Source: Kangiella geojedonensis
GTDB taxonomy: Bacteria; Pseudomonadota; Gammaproteobacteria; Enterobacterales; Kangiellaceae
Length of the DNA: 64,000 bases
Reading direction: 5' to 3'
Assembly: GCF_000981765.1 (NCBI RefSeq)
Contig: NZ_CP010975.1
Location: 186,001 to 250,000 of the forward strand
Position numbers and translations under genes: made by a program. The notes beneath the pieces are model-generated. The model saw only the letters and a program-made list of their open reading frames with translations. It ran no database searches and had not been told where the DNA came from. Below, piece after piece: positions 55,809 to 64,000 of the stretch (the first letter of the stretch is position 1; each line of letters begins with the position of its first letter).

Positions 55809-56067
55809 TGCCTAAACAACTCCTCAGTCGAGATGGTTTGGTATGATGAACTTCCACCACATCAACTAATTTATGTAATTGGTGATAAAGGTTGTCGGCA
55901 GAACGTTCGCTACTTAACTGTAGGGTGACGCTCATGCCATTTTCTAAACACTCTTCGCGTGCCAAGCAGTAATTAACGTTAAAACCACGATGACGAACCA
56001 AGCGCAGAATACGTTCTAAACTGCCTGCTGATTGTCGAACGATAATTTTAAAAGTGCTGGTACTCAT
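55801..56067 (-). CDS. ilvM: Acetolactate synthase small subunit (ACT domain)
   Basis: An 88-residue regulatory subunit with one ACT domain (STSTFKIIVRQSAGSLERIL... NGMSVTLQLSSERSADNLYH). The short length is that of IlvM rather than IlvH/IlvN. Overlaps ilvG by 4 bases and cimA by 8, so it is translated together with its catalytic partner. Confidence 0.92.
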   Translation of the reverse strand: MSTSTFKIIVRQSAGSLERILRLVRHRGFNVNYCLAREECLENGMSVTLQLSSERSADNLYHQLHKLVDVVEVHHTKPSRLRSCLGNE

Positions 56068-57818
56068 TGTGTGGCCTCCTCAGGTCGTTTGTGCTGGCTA
56101 CTATCTGGAGCCGCCTTAGTTTTATTAGGGTTGTTTTCGATGTAATCCGAGTTACTTTTGCCAGGTGGTACAAGCGGCCAGACGTTATCATCCGGATCGA
56201 TAGACACGTGTAGCAAATAGCTCTCGTCGCTTGCTAAAAATTCATCAAGAGCAGAATCAACTTGTGATGATTGATTGATGCTATGGCTGCGGACGCCAAA
56301 GGCATGGGCAATCTCAACAAAGTCAGGGTTGTCAGAAAGATCGACTTCACTAAACCGTTGTTCGAAGAATAGGTTTTGCCATTGACGAACCATGCCCAGT
56401 CGTTGGTTGTCGAGAAGCAAAATCTTCACCGCGATACCGTAACGTTTCAGCGTGGCGAGTTCTTGAATGTTCATCATGATAGAGCCGTCGCCAGAGACTG
56501 TAATAACGGTGTGATCAGGGTGAGCAAACTTGGCCCCTAGTGCTGCAGGCAAGCCATAGCCCATGGCGCCTAAACCACCGCTACTCAGGTGCTGACTACT
56601 GGCGTTGAACTGCATATGTTGTGCAACCCACATCTGATGCTGACCGACATCACAAGTAACAATCGCTTGTTGTTGCAAACAACGATCCGATAACTTTTTT
56701 AATAATGCGGGGGCGTAAATACCGCTAAATGGAGCGTCGTAGCGGAACCCCAGCTCTTTTTTATTGTGCAGACAACGATAGCGCCACTCATGAGCCATTT
56801 GGTGCTTGAAACGATTGCTTAATGAGGTCATGAGTTCGGTCAGTATGCTATTCATATCGCCGATCAGACTAAGGTCGGCAAGGCGTAGCTTGCTGATCTC
56901 TGCGCGATCGCAATCGATATGAATGACTTTGGCGTGTGGTGCAAACTGCTTTAAGTCGCCTGTTGCGCGATCATCAAGACGAGCGCCTGCTACTAACAAT
57001 AGATCACATTCTTGTACCGCTATGTTAGCGGCTTTGGTACCGTGCATTCCAAGCATACCCAGGTTATATACGTGGGTGCTTGGCAACGCCCCAATACCTT
57101 TTAGCGTAGTGACAGTAGGTACTTTGAACTGATCAACAAAAGATGTCAGTAGCTCTGAAGCTTTAGCTAAGCCAACGCCACCCCCCGCGTAAACCAAGGG
57201 CTTTCTACTGGTTGACAATAACTCAGTAGCCAGCTGTAAAGACTCTCCGCCTGATTGTTGCGAAGTGGCTGACAGTGCATTTGGTCGCAAATCATCACAA
57301 AAAGCTAAGGTTGTCGCGGGCATTGGAGCCATTTGAACATCTTTAGCGATATCAATCAGAACGGGGCCTGGACGACCGCTTTGAGCCAACTGGATTGCCT
57401 CGTTCAGCATACGAGGCAATTCCTCAATATGAGTCACCAGGTAGCTGTGTTTTACAACTGATAGCGACATACCATAAGTATCGATTTCCTGAAAAGCATC
57501 GGTGCCAATCAGGTTAGAAGCGACTTGTCCGGTGATCGCTAGAAGCGGCACCGAGTCCATATGAGCATTAGCAATACCAGTGATCAGGTTAGTTGCCCCT
57601 GGTCCTGAAGTGGCAATACACACGCCCAGTCTGCCACTAGAGCGAGCATAACCATCGGCGGCAAATACGGCGCCTTGCTCATGACGACATAACACATGTT
57701 TTACACCGCTGCCGAGCAAAGCATCGTACACCGGCATGATGGCGCCACCGGGATAGCCAAATACCGTGTCAACTTGATGATCTTTTAAGGTCTTTATTAA
57801 ATAGTCTGCACCACGCAT
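56064..57818 (-). CDS. ilvG: Acetolactate synthase large subunit
   Basis: A 584-residue thiamine-diphosphate enzyme making acetolactate and acetohydroxybutyrate. Start ATG 57818 (MRGADYLIKTLKDHQVDTVF) follows AGGTGA; an upstream ATG at 57851 overlaps ilvC and is less likely. Motifs: GYPGGAIMPVYDAL, the catalytic Glu in LCRHEQGAVFAADGYAR, FAD region, and the ThDP motif VSGDGSIMMNIQEL. Pairing with IlvM suggests the valine-resistant isozyme II type. Confidence 0.96.
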   Translation of the reverse strand: MRGADYLIKTLKDHQVDTVFGYPGGAIMPVYDALLGSGVKHVLCRHEQGAVFAADGYARSSGRLGVCIATSGPGATNLITGIANAHMDSVPLLAITGQVASNLIGTDAFQEIDTYGMSLSVVKHSYLVTHIEELPRMLNEAIQLAQSGRPGPVLIDIAKDVQMAPMPATTLAFCDDLRPNALSATSQQSGGESLQLATELLSTSRKPLVYAGGGVGLAKASELLTSFVDQFKVPTVTTLKGIGALPSTHVYNLGMLGMHGTKAANIAVQECDLLLVAGARLDDRATGDLKQFAPHAKVIHIDCDRAEISKLRLADLSLIGDMNSILTELMTSLSNRFKHQMAHEWRYRCLHNKKELGFRYDAPFSGIYAPALLKKLSDRCLQQQAIVTCDVGQHQMWVAQHMQFNASSQHLSSGGLGAMGYGLPAALGAKFAHPDHTVITVSGDGSIMMNIQELATLKRYGIAVKILLLDNQRLGMVRQWQNLFFEQRFSEVDLSDNPDFVEIAHAFGVRSHSINQSSQVDSALDEFLASDESYLLHVSIDPDDNVWPLVPPGKSNSDYIENNPNKTKAAPDSSQHKRPEEATQ

Positions 57819-57831
57819 AAGTTCACCTGTT

Positions 57832-58848
57832 TTAGTTGATGGTTTGATCAACCAAGGGTTTTTTCTTGATCCAAGGCATCATGCCGCGCAGCTTTGCACC
57901 GACAACTTCAATCTCGTGTTCTGAGTGAGAGTGGCGTAATTTATGCAACGTTTGGTAATCGTTACGACAATCGTCGACGTACTCTTTGGCGAATTGTCCA
58001 CTTTGGATTTCCGACAAAATGGCCTTCATGGATGCTTTCGTTTCATCCGTCACTAAGCGGTTGCCGCGTGTTAGATCGCCATACTCTGCGGTATTAGAAA
58101 TGGAGTAACGCATGGTGTTGATGCCGCCTTCGTACATTAAATCGACGATCAGTTTTAACTCATGCAAACATTCGAAGTAGGCCATCTCTGGCGAGTAACC
58201 GGCTTCAACTAAGGTTTCAAATCCGGCTTGAACCAGTGCCGCCGTGCCACCACAGAGGACGGCTTGCTCGCCAAACAAGTCTGTTTCGGTTTCTTCTTTA
58301 AAACTGGTTTCGATCACACCTGCACGACCACCACCAATAGCACTGGCATAGGCATAGGCTAATTCTTTGGTATTACCGGTAACGTCTTGATGAACAGCAA
58401 CCAAGCAAGGGACGCCACTTCCTTCTGTGTAAGTCGAGCGTACTGTGTGGCCCGGACCTTTGGGCGCAACCATAAAAACGTTGATGTCTTCACGAGGGGA
58501 GATTTGGTCGAAGTGGATATTGAAGCCATGGGCGAATCCCAAGCTGGCTCCCGGCTTTAGATGTGGCTCTAGGTACTGGGTATAAACTTCCGGTTGGTTT
58601 TCATCCGGCAGTAACATCATCACCAAGTCTGCATCTTTTATTGCTTCCTCAAGCTCAGCGCCAGGCATATTGCTTCGCTTCAATTTTTCGAAAGTCGAAG
58701 AACCTTTGCGTAGAGCTACGGTAACGTCGAAGCCACTGTCTTTGAGGTTATTGGAATGCGCATAACCTTGCGAACCATAGCCTAAAACTACCAGCTTCTT
58801 GTTTTTTAGCGAGTCCGTGTTGATGTCTGTGTCGTATGTTACTTTCAT
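57832..58848 (-). CDS. ilvC: Ketol-acid reductoisomerase
   Basis: A 338-residue class I (short) NADPH-dependent enzyme, second common step of Ile/Val synthesis. [20 protein letters not shown] gives the nucleotide site; metal ligands lie in [19 protein letters not shown] and [19 protein letters not shown]. First structural gene of the operon, with GGAG before the ATG and two attenuators upstream. In E. coli ilvC is a separate gene controlled by IlvY, so placement here is different. Confidence 0.97.
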   Translation of the reverse strand: MKVTYDTDINTDSLKNKKLVVLGYGSQGYAHSNNLKDSGFDVTVALRKGSSTFEKLKRSNMPGAELEEAIKDADLVMMLLPDENQPEVYTQYLEPHLKPGASLGFAHGFNIHFDQISPREDINVFMVAPKGPGHTVRSTYTEGSGVPCLVAVHQDVTGNTKELAYAYASAIGGGRAGVIETSFKEETETDLFGEQAVLCGGTAALVQAGFETLVEAGYSPEMAYFECLHELKLIVDLMYEGGINTMRYSISNTAEYGDLTRGNRLVTDETKASMKAILSEIQSGQFAKEYVDDCRNDYQTLHKLRHSHSEHEIEVVGAKLRGMMPWIKKKPLVDQTIN

Positions 58849-58900
58849 AATATCTCCAATAGTTAATGTGTCGTGATAAAGCGTTAATAAAAGTTTGAGT

Positions 58901-58935
58901 AAAAAAAAGCCCCCGGACTTTTCAGTGCGGGGGCT
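58901..58935 (-). terminator. ilv attenuator terminator, gene-proximal copy
   Basis: On the minus strand AGCCCCCG (58935-58928) pairs with CGGGGGCT (58915-58908), followed by T8. Its first arm is also complementary to CGGGGGCG (58976-58969) inside the last codons of the leader peptide, giving the alternative antiterminator expected for attenuation. Confidence 0.92.
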
Positions 58936-58961
58936 GCGGTTGTTAGTTGATAATTCTTAGC

Positions 58962-59039
58962 TCAATAACGCCCCCGTTGCGGTAATAAAATCACCACAAT
59001 AATTAAGACGACGATAATGATTGAGTTTAGTAAGTTCAT
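58962..59039 (-). CDS. ilv operon leader peptide, gene-proximal copy
   Basis: A 25-residue peptide, too short for ordinary gene calls. After MNLLNS it has a run of Ile, Val and Leu (SIIIVVLIIVVILL, residues 6-19) and ends in PQRGRY. Fourteen of 25 residues are the amino acids made by the downstream operon. A ribosome starved for them would stall and leave the CGGGGGCG segment free to block the terminator; a ribosome reaching the stop would cover it. The ribosome site is weak. Confidence 0.88.
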   Translation of the reverse strand: MNLLNSIIIVVLIIVVILLPQRGRY

Positions 59040-59139
59040 AATCTAAAGAAGCTACTCAAAATTGCTGCACTTATTTATGCTTCGCTGCTTTTGAGTTTGC
59101 GTCTTACCTCCAATCTGTTAAATGTACTTTAAGTTAATC

Positions 59140-59174
59140 AAAAAAAAGCCCCCGGACTTTTCAGTTCGAGGGCT
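59140..59174 (-). terminator. ilv attenuator terminator, distal copy
   Basis: On the minus strand AGCCCTCGAAC (59174-59164) pairs with GTCCGGGGGCT (59157-59147) with one mismatch and one G-T pair, followed by T8. The 10-base loop region TGAAAA is shared with the proximal copy. Its first arm pairs with GAGGGC in the distal leader-peptide codons. Confidence 0.88.
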
Positions 59175-59198
59175 TCGTTATTCGTTGTGTTTCTTAAC

Positions 59199-59291
59199 TC
59201 ACACGCGCCCTCGTTGCGGTAATAAAATCACCACAATCACGTTAATCACAATGAAGCTCACCGAGAGCATGTTAAGGGCTTGTTTCAACAT
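59199..59291 (-). CDS. ilv operon leader peptide, distal copy
   Basis: A 30-residue peptide that is a diverged duplicate of the proximal leader. It starts MLKQALNMLSVSF, then IVINVIVVILL and PQRGRV; VVILLPQRGR is identical in both copies. It is followed by its own terminator at 59140-59174, so a transcript must pass two attenuators in series before ilvC. Start could also be the internal ATG (residue 8). The remaining gap 59292-59460 should hold the promoter, which I could not place with confidence; between the copies lies a hairpin ACTCAAAA/TTTTGAGT (59054-59096). Confidence 0.85.
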   Translation of the reverse strand: MLKQALNMLSVSFIVINVIVVILLPQRGRV

Positions 59292-59460
59292 AAAAGTATC
59301 TTACGTTAGGTTCCAAATGTTCGTTAATTTTATGCTAAGCGCAACCGAATATTCATCGTTACGTTCAGCATTTGAATCGAGGTTAACACAGTCTTTGACC
59401 TTTGCAAATATATTTTAGATATTTTTGATCTGGTCAGATAAGCTGTCATAACCAAAAGTT

Positions 59461-60282
59461 CTAAAGGCTTGTGTCGTGAGTAACTGCTAACTTCGTGACT
59501 TCCTGAGGAATATAGTGTTGCCGTAACTCATGCCAGTTTAATATCGTCAGGTTGCCTTCGAAATCTTCTGCAAGTGCTGTGCAGCTCTCGACCCAGTCAC
59601 CATCGTTATAATACTGAATGCCGTGAAACTCCCGCATTTCAGCATGATGGATGTGCCCACAAACGATACCATCGGCTTGCTGCTTCTTGGCGTGTTCAGA
59701 AGCAATCTCCTCAAACTGAGAAATGTAACTGACCGCGTTTTTCACTTTCATTTTAAGGTGCGCAGACAGCGACCAATACCCTTTGCCGAATTTCTGGCGA
59801 AACTTATTAATAGGGCGGTTGAGTTTTAGCAGAAACTCATAGAGGTGATCACCGATAGTGGCTAACCACGGAGTAAAGCGCATGACGTTATCGAAAATAT
59901 CACCATGCAGCACCAGCAGTCGTTTGCCTTTCGCGGTGATATGCATATCGTCTTCTAGTATTTTAACACTGCCCAGTGACATGGTGGCAAAGTCACGAAT
60001 TAAAGAATCGTGGTTGCCAGGGATAAATATCACATCGCACCCTTTGCGCGCTTTACGCAGGATTTTTTGTACCACATCATTGTGTTCTTGTGGCCAATAC
60101 CAGCGGTTCTTTAAGCGCCAGCAATCAATAATATCACCGACAAGGTAGAGCTTATCGGATTCAATATGTTTTAGAAATTCGAGAAGAAGTTTTGCCTGAC
60201 AGCCTTTGCTTCCTAGGTGTGTGTCTGAGATCCAGATGGTGCGAAAGTGTGTTTTATTCTTATGGGTAGACGGCAGGGTCAT
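59461..60282 (-). CDS. LpxH-like metallophosphoesterase (UDP-2,3-diacylglucosamine diphosphatase family)
   Basis: A 273-residue calcineurin-type phosphoesterase. Start ATG 60282 follows GAGGTAAG; an upstream frame of 41 codons has no similarity. Metal-binding motifs are complete: D20-x-H22 (ISDTHLG), GD at 49-50 (LVGDIIDCW), GNHD at 89-92, a HGD, and GHIHHAEM. This matches the UDP-2,3-diacylglucosamine hydrolase-like group (COG2908), but it is longer than classical LpxH and could be a paralogue with another substrate. Divergent from an outer-membrane barrel gene. Confidence 0.82.
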   Translation of the reverse strand: MTLPSTHKNKTHFRTIWISDTHLGSKGCQAKLLLEFLKHIESDKLYLVGDIIDCWRLKNRWYWPQEHNDVVQKILRKARKGCDVIFIPGNHDSLIRDFATMSLGSVKILEDDMHITAKGKRLLVLHGDIFDNVMRFTPWLATIGDHLYEFLLKLNRPINKFRQKFGKGYWSLSAHLKMKVKNAVSYISQFEEIASEHAKKQQADGIVCGHIHHAEMREFHGIQYYNDGDWVESCTALAEDFEGNLTILNWHELRQHYIPQEVTKLAVTHDTSL

Positions 60283-60446
60283 TTGTCTTACCTCATCAGT
60301 GAGTTGTGGTAACTTTAACAAGCTAATATGACTGTTATGTGACCGAGATCCTACATTTAGATGTAACTGCAGGACTATGTGACGGTTATTTGGGAAAATA
60401 AACAATATACATTATGATGTAATCGAACAATAACGATAAGGAACCT

Positions 60447-62042
60447 ATGCGTCGAGCTATCGGAATACTATTATTACTTTGTTGTGCAGTAGCAGCCGGC
60501 AAGGAAAAAATAAACAAGCAACAGGGATACCGCATTAACGACATTAAAGTCGTCATCCACCCTATTTTTAGCGAAGAAGAGCGTACAGGTTGGATCTATG
60601 AAACCGCAGACGAGCTTCATATCGACACCAAACCTTATGTCATAAAAAGACTGTTACCGTTCAAACAAGGCGACACCGTACACCAGCGGTTGTTGAAAGA
60701 GGCGGGACGTATTTTAAGACGACAAGGTTTTTTGAGGGGCGCTAAGGTCAGCTGGGTCGAGGCCGAAGATGGGCAGGGCATCGATGTCACCGTCGAGACT
60801 TGGGAAACGTGGACGCTGGTGCCAACGGTGGATGTGAGTAGAGAAGGTGGCGTGACTGAGTATGCTTATGGCATTGAAGACGATAACTTATTGGGACATG
60901 GTCTGCGTGCTACCTTAGAGTATTTTAAGGAAGACGATCGTTCCGGCTACACCCTTGTTTTAGCATCAGATGTGTCTACTGAGCATCATATCCAGAGTGC
61001 TGTTGCATTATCTAACAACTCGGATGGCGAACAGTACTCGTTGACCTTAAAAAAACCTTTCTACACGTTGGAAGACACTTGGGCCGCTGGCGTTTCTTAT
61101 AACTCTCAAAAGCTACGTGATACCTTTTATAGTAATGACGAGGCCGTCAATATCTTTGAGCAAGACATTGACCAATATGACATTTCCTATGGGCTTTCTA
61201 GGGGCTTGGTTAATGACCACTCCCTACGCTATTCACTTGGTTATAGTAAGGACGAAAATCATTTTGAGCCACTAGCGGGCACTTCCGCTTTACCTTACGA
61301 TCGAGGGCTGGAGTATGTCTGGTTGGGCTTAGAGTATCAAAAAGACGAATTTATTCAGACCAAAAACTTATATTTGATTGGCCGCACTGAGGATGTACAG
61401 TTTGGTTGGTATCATCGTTTACGTCTCGGTTATAACACCAGTGAACTCGGCAAAGAGAAAGGGCTTGTTGGGTTTTGGAGCGGACGCTATGTGACAAAAC
61501 CTCATGATGACCACTTACTGCACTTTTTTGCCAACGCCAGTTCCGAAGGAGAAAGTATTGACCAACAGGGGAGAGCGCTTGGGGTAACCTCCTATTATGG
61601 TATGGGGTTCGAGCATTTTTACCACTTCAATCAAGAGCATATTCTATACAGCAAATTACACTACCGTGGGGCAGACAATCCGTATATCGATCGCCCCATA
61701 TCGCTTGGTGGTGAGTCGGGTTTGCGCGGGTATCCGCTAGAATATCAGCACGGCGAAGAACGGTTTTTATTAAATTTTGAGAAACGTTATTACCCGGGAA
61801 CTACTTGGTTTAAGTTACTCAATGTGGGTTACGCCGCATTTATTGATGCGGGGCGCGTTAGTGGTCATACGCCTTACGTTAATCAAGAGGATGGCACCTT
61901 AGTCAGCGCTGGCGTTGGGTTACGTTTGTTCATCGCACGCTCCAGTGGACGAAAAGTGATTAATATTGATTTGGCATCGCCACTAAACTCTGATTTTGTC
62001 GACGGCGTTGAGTTAAGCATTACTTTGAAAGCCAGTTTCTAG
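60447..62042 (+). CDS. Omp85/BamA-TamA family outer membrane protein with a single POTRA
   Basis: A 531-residue protein: signal peptide (about 1-17), one POTRA-like domain (about 28-118, YRINDIKVVIHPIFSEEERTG to ETWETWTLVP), and a 16-strand surface-antigen barrel with the family lid motif around GGESGLRGYPLEY and a terminal strand VELSITLKASF ending in Phe. BamA has five POTRAs and TamA three, so this is a reduced member. It may insert or move lipids or proteins at the outer membrane. AAGGAA ribosome site. Confidence 0.85.
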   Translation: MRRAIGILLLLCCAVAAGKEKINKQQGYRINDIKVVIHPIFSEEERTGWIYETADELHIDTKPYVIKRLLPFKQGDTVHQRLLKEAGRILRRQGFLRGAKVSWVEAEDGQGIDVTVETWETWTLVPTVDVSREGGVTEYAYGIEDDNLLGHGLRATLEYFKEDDRSGYTLVLASDVSTEHHIQSAVALSNNSDGEQYSLTLKKPFYTLEDTWAAGVSYNSQKLRDTFYSNDEAVNIFEQDIDQYDISYGLSRGLVNDHSLRYSLGYSKDENHFEPLAGTSALPYDRGLEYVWLGLEYQKDEFIQTKNLYLIGRTEDVQFGWYHRLRLGYNTSELGKEKGLVGFWSGRYVTKPHDDHLLHFFANASSEGESIDQQGRALGVTSYYGMGFEHFYHFNQEHILYSKLHYRGADNPYIDRPISLGGESGLRGYPLEYQHGEERFLLNFEKRYYPGTTWFKLLNVGYAAFIDAGRVSGHTPYVNQEDGTLVSAGVGLRLFIARSSGRKVINIDLASPLNSDFVDGVELSITLKASF

Positions 62043-62250
62043 CTTTATATCGGTAACATCTGATTTGATTGACGACATACTTTGACATCAATTCCACCTA
62101 AGTTATTGAATTCCTATCCTACTGTCAGTGTACGACACAGCTATTTACATTTATAAACACACCCTTCACCAAAAATAGGGTTTGATGGTGATGTGGACTG
62201 AAGGGAAGTGTGTGACTTCAGAGAACTTACAATCCGACAGGGGAAGAGCC

Positions 62251-62379
62251 ATGAAACAGAATAGCGAAATCAACACTGAAATTGATAATGATTATGACGC
62301 AGAAGGCATCTTTATCGATGTTTGCAAAGCGTTGGTAGCCATCGTTTTAGTGGGTATGGTGTTGTACGCAGCGGTATAA
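62251..62379 (+). CDS. 42-residue single-helix membrane protein (acidic N-terminus)
   Basis: Start ATG 62251 follows GGGGAAGAG; a longer frame to 62182 lacks similarity. It encodes 42 residues: an acidic head (EINTEIDNDYD), DAEGIFIDVCKAL and a membrane helix (LVAIVLVGMVLYAAV). It matches the protein at 51179 in length, in DAE-x-IF-x-DVC and in the C-terminal YAA, but the head charge is opposite. Ends 2 bases from the convergent glycosyltransferase gene. Function unknown. Confidence 0.75.
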   Translation: MKQNSEINTEIDNDYDAEGIFIDVCKALVAIVLVGMVLYAAV

Positions 62380-62380
62380 A

Positions 62381-63466
62381 CTAACTGTTGTTAGGAGTTT
62401 CGCTTAGCGGTTGTTCAAGCCCATAAAATTCTATAGCTTGCTCAATCAGCTTCTGCACCTGCTCCACAGTAATGTGTTGCATTAGGTTGTCACCTTTTAA
62501 GCGGTAACCCCAGGGAATACCTTCGGGCTCGCACTGCAACTCTTTACTGGCTATGGCAGTGTAGGCATCAGCAGTAAATCGTTGGTATAAGTAAGGCCCA
62601 GTACGTTTTGGGTTGCTGTGAGCATAAAGACCAATGACCGGTGTGTTTTGGGTCACGGCCATGTGAGCTGGACCAGAGTCTGGAGCAATAACCAGCTGTG
62701 CTTTTTTTAATGTGAGTAGCAGTTGTTTGAGATCGGTTTGACCCGCGAGGTTAATGGTATAGGCGCGAGACGCTTTTGAAATCTCAGCGCATAATTGCTT
62801 TTCAAACGAGGTCGGGCCGCCAGTGAGCAATACCTGATAACCCAACTGATGGCAGAAATCTGAAATGGCTGCGTATCGATCCGTTGCCCAATTTCGCTCT
62901 GCTTTACTGGCTGCGGGCGAAATGACGACGTAAGGCTCCTTGGGTAAAAAGTTAGTGCCCCACGCTTTTGCTTCATGCGGGATAGGAATATCCCAACTCG
63001 GTAAATGATCGTCAACGCCAACAGCTCGAACAAAGTCTCGAAAGCCGTCAAGCACATGGTAACCCCGAGAGTCTGAGATGTGTTGGTTAACAAATAACGA
63101 GTGAAGTTCTTTGCTACGCCCTTTTTCAAAACCAATTTTGACTTTCGCGGGAATAAAGAAAGCCGCCACATTTGCTCGAAGAGCAAGTTGCATGTGTAAT
63201 AAAACATCAAACTGGCGCGCTTTCATGTCACGCTTTAGCCGCTTGTAGGCTTTCCAGCCCAAGCTTTTATCAAAGACCACAAACTCGATGCCAGGCAAAT
63301 CTCCAATCAGCTTTTCTTCGACTTTGCCAATTACCCAAGTGATTTTTGCTCGGGGATAAGTTCGCTGTAATGCCTGTATTGATGAGACTGCGTGGCATAC
63401 GTCGCCAATAGCAGAAAGGCGTAAAACGCAGATCGATTGAGGCTTTTCAGCTGGGTTGATTAACAA
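62381..63466 (-). CDS. Glycosyltransferase family 9 (heptosyltransferase-like)
   Basis: A 361-residue GT9 enzyme, probably a lipopolysaccharide core heptosyltransferase. Motifs: VLRLSAIGDVCHAVSSIQAL at the N-terminus, FDVLLHMQLALRANVAAFF, the ADP-heptose site VISPAASKAERNWATDRYA, and IAPDSGPAHMAVTQNTPVIGLYAHSNPKRTGPY. Most similar in pattern to heptosyltransferase I (WaaC/RfaC-type), but the acceptor is not certain. Divergent from the Kdo kinase gene, which supports a role in the LPS inner core. Confidence 0.88.
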   Translation of the reverse strand: MLINPAEKPQSICVLRLSAIGDVCHAVSSIQALQRTYPRAKITWVIGKVEEKLIGDLPGIEFVVFDKSLGWKAYKRLKRDMKARQFDVLLHMQLALRANVAAFFIPAKVKIGFEKGRSKELHSLFVNQHISDSRGYHVLDGFRDFVRAVGVDDHLPSWDIPIPHEAKAWGTNFLPKEPYVVISPAASKAERNWATDRYAAISDFCHQLGYQVLLTGGPTSFEKQLCAEISKASRAYTINLAGQTDLKQLLLTLKKAQLVIAPDSGPAHMAVTQNTPVIGLYAHSNPKRTGPYLYQRFTADAYTAIASKELQCEPEGIPWGYRLKGDNLMQHITVEQVQKLIEQAIEFYGLEQPLSETPNNS

Positions 63467-63550
63467 AAGTCACACCTACTAAAGTTATGGATACTCCAGA
63501 TTTTAATGTATAGTATGTCATAAACCAACCGCGTCATTGATTGAGTTTGC

Positions 63551-64000
63551 GTGAAAATTCAACAAGTTGATAAGAATCGATACCTTGTAGCGATTAAAAA
63601 ATACCGTGATAGGGTTTCTAAGGATTGGTTTGACCCACAACAACTACAACAAAATGATGAAATCATCGGTCAGTCTGTAGGACGCAACACCACGTATTTT
63701 TTTGAAAAAGACGGCAAAAGCTACGTCCTAAGACGATATTACCGAGGTGGCCTGTTATCGAAATGGGTCGAAGACAGTTACTTCTTCTTGGGGATTCGCC
63801 GTACCCGCGCATATCGTGAGCAAGTCATGCTTAAGAAAATGCGCAAGCTTAACCTGCCTGTGCCAAAACCAGTTGCTTTGATGGTGGCTAAAAAAGGATT
63901 GGTTTATCGTGCATCCATTATTATTCGACTGATTCCTAATTCAAAAGACTTGTTCCATATTCTCCGTGAGCGGGCACTTACTGAGAATGAGTGGCTTGCC
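63551..64000 (+). CDS. kdkA: 3-deoxy-D-manno-octulosonic acid kinase (partial, runs off the window)
   Basis: The first 150 codons of a protein-kinase-fold enzyme that phosphorylates Kdo of lipid A, as in Haemophilus and Vibrio. Recognisable blocks: SVGRNTTYFFEKDGKSYVLR with RYYRGGLLSKWVEDSYFFLG, RAYREQVMLKKMRKLNLPVP, and YRASIIIRLIPNSKDLFHIL. The catalytic loop lies beyond base 64000. GTG start with a weak ribosome site. Next to the heptosyltransferase-like gene on the other strand. Confidence 0.85.
   Translation, partial: MKIQQVDKNRYLVAIKKYRDRVSKDWFDPQQLQQNDEIIGQSVGRNTTYFFEKDGKSYVLRRYYRGGLLSKWVEDSYFFLGIRRTRAYREQVMLKKMRKLNLPVPKPVALMVAKKGLVYRASIIIRLIPNSKDLFHILRERALTENEWLA

Noticed and set aside
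62707-63210. 167-codon minus-strand frame inside the glycosyltransferase gene
   Set aside because: Overlaps the clear GT9 gene on the same strand in another frame; no family features.
1-64000. Insertion sequences, prophage, CRISPR or rRNA genes
   Set aside because: No transposase, integrase, phage structural gene, spaced repeat array or rRNA sequence was seen on either strand.

Overview
The window is a contiguous chromosomal segment of a gammaproteobacterium with moderate GC content. I guess a marine, Kangiella-like organism, from gene content (Na+-NQR, citramalate-type isoleucine synthesis, OmpA with thrombospondin-type repeats) and gene style; this cannot be proven without a search. There are no transposases, integrases, phage genes or CRISPR arrays. 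Most of the sequence is housekeeping.

Layout. 1-4.2 kb: the 5' part of a glutamate-synthase-like gene, an ECF sigma/zinc anti-sigma pair, divergent bamE/fur, a secreted protein and an S4-domain protein. 4.3-7.6 kb: a possible nuclease-fold gene, recN and nadK on the minus strand. 7.7-15 kb: the chaperone block hrcA-grpE-yebC-dnaK-dnaJ, with two tandem secreted cysteine proteins between yebC and dnaK. 15.1-22 kb: a GDSL lipoprotein, dapB, carA-carB-greA, and a probable CsrB/RsmZ-type small RNA between dapB and carA. 22.1-34.3 kb: an accessory block with a DUF523 protein, a photolyase, two periplasmic proteins, a seven-gene lipid-modification operon (desaturase, flavin oxidoreductase, DUF1365, two cyclopropane-synthase-type methyltransferases, DUF2878, DUF1295) ending in its own histidine kinase, and a convergent response regulator. 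34.3-39.6 kb: yhbY, rlmE, ftsH, folP, glmM. 39.7-49 kb: an OmpA porin, a CBS protein, then nqrM, apbE and nqrABCDEF. 49.4-50.8 kb: tpiA, secG and tRNA-Leu(GAG). 51.2-59.3 kb: a minus-strand branched-chain amino-acid operon ilvC-G-M-cimA-E-D, preceded by two complete tandem leader-peptide attenuators. 59.5-64 kb: envelope genes (LpxH-like hydrolase, Omp85-type barrel, family 9 glycosyltransferase, start of Kdo kinase).

Functional links. ApbE and NqrM support maturation of the neighbouring Na+-NQR (FMN attachment and iron delivery). CimA takes the place usually held by threonine deaminase in the ilv operon, so isoleucine is probably made from pyruvate. The bamE-fur-recN-grpE-dnaK-dnaJ-dapB-carAB-greA-yhbY-rlmE-ftsH-folP-glmM-tpiA-secG-tRNA-Leu order resembles the backbone I know from Pseudomonas, interrupted here by accessory blocks.

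Most notable items: the tandem covarying ilv attenuators; the CsrB-like RNA; two long imperfect palindromes after fur and dnaK that share an identical apical motif; a pair of 42-residue membrane proteins of one unnamed family; the lipid operon with built-in sensor kinase; and a terminator-like hairpin in the nqr leader.
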